Source of the DNA: Butyrivibrio sp. UBA3740
GTDB lineage: Bacteria; Bacillota; Clostridia; Lachnospirales; Lachnospiraceae
Direction: 5' to 3'
Length of the DNA stretch: 6,249 nucleotides
NCBI GenBank assembly: GCA_002372465.1
Contig: DFGW01000149.1
Coordinates: 1-6,249 of the forward strand
Shown: positions 5,681 to 6,249 of the stretch, piece after piece
Position numbering within the stretch: the stretch's first letter is position 1
How the letters are laid out: every line of letters begins with the position of its first letter
Made by a program: the position numbers and the translations under genes
The notes under the pieces: generated by a model
The model's database searches: none
Seen by the model: the letters and a program-made list of their open reading frames with translations, nothing else
What the model was told of the DNA's origin: nothing

Positions 5681-5745
5681 AAAAAAAATACGATTTTTTG
5701 ATATTATTTTTATAAATTTGTATAAAATTTTTAGATTTTTATGAT
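5681..5745. promoter_or_regulatory. Very AT-rich upstream region with phased T-tracts
   Basis: This stretch just upstream of the pilin -35 is almost pure A/T. It has T-runs centred near 5696, 5709, 5718, 5730 and 5738 (plus strand) and an A8 run at 5681-5688. The five T-runs average about 10.4 bp between centres, close to one helical turn, as in intrinsically curved DNA. It could serve as an UP element, a bend or a binding region for an AT-preferring regulator. Confidence 0.4.
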
Positions 5746-5765
5746 TCTTGGCAAACATTAATCAA

Positions 5766-5797
5766 ATACCCACTTCATGCAAATATGAAGTGGGTAT
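5766..5797 (-). terminator. Hairpin terminator of the nuclease-tail gene
   Basis: A perfect 13-bp stem, ATACCCACTTCAT (5766-5778) with ATGAAGTGGGTAT (5785-5797), closes a 6-nt loop. In the leftward direction it is followed by TTGATTAATGTTTG, a loose U-rich tail. It lies about 95 nt past the stop of the Rpn-like gene and upstream of the pilin promoter, so it should insulate the pil operon from that gene. Confidence 0.6.
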
Positions 5798-5808
5798 AAT
5801 TAGTCTAA

Positions 5809-5910
5809 TTATTTATTAAAATTAATCATTAATCTCTTTTCGAACGCCTCCATGACATAGTCAAAGAAGCCTTCATCACAACTCTTGTTATTTACAAAGA
5901 GCTTATTCCA
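5809..5910 (-). pseudogene. Coding-like remnant, out of frame with the adjacent nuclease tail
   Basis: Directly after the nuclease stop, a different minus-strand frame is open from 5910 to a TAA at 5811-5809. It reads as a plausible protein end: KSCDEGFFDYVMEAF, then EKRLMINFNK. Its codons look coding-like for an AT-rich spacer, with about half of the third bases G or C over the core (GGC, GAC, GTC, GAG, GCG, TTC, AAG). It has no start with an RBS except a bare ATG at 5853. It could be the tail of a longer nuclease variant lost by frameshift, the remnant of a second copy, or chance. I do not recognise the peptide with certainty. Confidence 0.35.
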
Positions 5911-6249
5911 TTATTCACAAGAACTGTCTTTACAAAGTCAACAGTTACATTTGATTTTGTTGCAATCAGCTCTACAGGCATTCCATCCTCAAATCTGGCC
6001 AGTATTCTGCCTTCTTCTTTGCCTTCTTTTCTGCCTTCTTCTTTTCCCTGATCGTATATCTTAAACTCCGGTAAATCCAACACTTTTCCGCCCATGAAAT
6101 CACCAACTTTCTTCTGAACGTTATCCTGTTTCATTGTAAGTTTATACGCTACGCTGTGTGTCAATTTAATGATAGCACTATAGGAAAGTGCTGACAACTC
6201 GCCATTTTCCTGCACATTCTCAAGTCTGTCAAAGATGCTTTTGTATTCT
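5892..6249 (-). CDS. C-terminal tail of an Rpn-family (PD-(D/E)XK) putative transposase/nuclease, N-terminus outside the window
   Basis: 118 codons are open to the right edge with no stop. The GTG at 6215 is an internal Val codon in a longer frame (EYKSIFDRLEN precedes it), so the gene starts beyond the window. The visible part has a helical stretch (SALSYSAIIKLTHSVAYKL), then DLPEFKIYDQ. A strongly charged repeat follows (GKEEGRKEGKEEGR, about visible residues 68-81). It ends in a helix-turn-helix-like segment, DGMPVELIATKSNVTVDFVK, finishing NNGISSL. This charged KEEG tail followed by a short helical end is typical of the many Rpn/'PDDEXK family transposase' proteins in Lachnospiraceae. These share a restriction-like nuclease fold and are linked to RecA-independent horizontal exchange. 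The catalytic residues would lie outside the window, so function cannot be checked here. It has no evident link to the pilus genes and is separated from them by a hairpin. Confidence 0.65.
   Translation of the reverse strand, partial: EYKSIFDRLENVQENGELSALSYSAIIKLTHSVAYKLTMKQDNVQKKVGDFMGGKVLDLPEFKIYDQGKEEGRKEGKEEGRILARFEDGMPVELIATKSNVTVDFVKTVLVNNGISSL
6007..6044 (-). repeat. 14-bp direct repeat inside the nuclease tail
   Basis: CTGCCTTCTTCTTT occurs at 6007-6020 and again at 6031-6044 (plus strand), a 24-nt period with a related GCCTTCTTTT between. It encodes the charged KEEGRKEG stretch, so gain or loss of one 24-nt unit would change the protein by eight residues without shifting the frame. 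Confidence 0.6.

Noticed and set aside
5312..5701. 129-codon plus-strand frame opposite the pilin
   Set aside because: It is antisense to the pilin, ends in poly-A derived lysines, has no RBS, and mirrors the alanine-rich helix and T-tracts of the minus strand. It is a shadow frame.
6005..6050. CRISPR-like or regulatory repeat array at the CT-rich repeats
   Set aside because: There are only two exact units, in frame with and explained by the charged repeat of the coding sequence, with no spacers.
6213..6215. GTG at 6215 as the start of a 107-residue protein
   Set aside because: The frame continues upstream without a stop to the window edge with sensible sequence (FDRLENVQENGEL), and no RBS precedes the GTG. 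The gene is simply truncated by the window.

Overview
The window is dominated by the core of a type IV pilus (T4P) operon read entirely leftward (minus strand). In transcription order it runs: pilin gene (pilA-like), a 200-nt spacer with stem-loops, pilB (extension ATPase), pilT (retraction ATPase), pilC (platform protein), pilD (prepilin peptidase), and the first ten codons of a pilM-like gene cut by the left edge. At the right edge lies the 3' end of an unrelated gene, the C-terminal tail of an Rpn/PD-(D/E)XK-type 'putative transposase' nuclease, also on the minus strand. I see no credible plus-strand gene.

The organism is most likely a Gram-positive Clostridia member, probably Lachnospiraceae (Butyrivibrio/Roseburia-like). 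The clues are a short cysteine-free pilin with an FTLAELLIVVAII-type N-terminus, compact monoderm-style pil gene order, purine-rich Shine-Dalgarno sequences, and a KEEGRKEG-tailed Rpn protein. This taxonomic guess rests on protein style only.

Layout. 1-32: start of pilM. 64-864: pilD, TTG start. 914-2134: pilC, GTG start. 2150-3202: pilT. 3224-4942: pilB. Intergenic gaps from pilB to pilM are only 15-49 nt, so this block is almost certainly co-transcribed. 4943-5148: non-coding spacer with two stem-loops that could separate pilin expression from machinery expression. 5149-5535: pilin. 5536-5680: pilin leader and a clear sigma-A-type promoter with an extended -10. 5681-5745: very AT-rich DNA with roughly helically phased T-tracts. 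5766-5797: strong hairpin that probably ends the nuclease transcript. 5809-5910: out-of-frame coding-like remnant. 5892-6249: nuclease tail, incomplete at its N-terminus.

How the genes work together: PilD cleaves the prepilin after Gly10 and would methylate Phe1. PilB polymerises pilin through the PilC platform, and PilT depolymerises it. PilM (with PilN/PilO presumably to the left) would provide the cytoplasmic/inner alignment ring. The N-terminus of PilB carries two tandem 24-residue motifs spaced by exactly five residues, as in the MshEN c-di-GMP-binding fold, so pilus extension may be under second-messenger control. The pilus system belongs to a known class. The less ordinary signals are regulatory: the leader and spacer structures, the G-run ribosome binding sites on the machinery genes, and the MshEN-like input.
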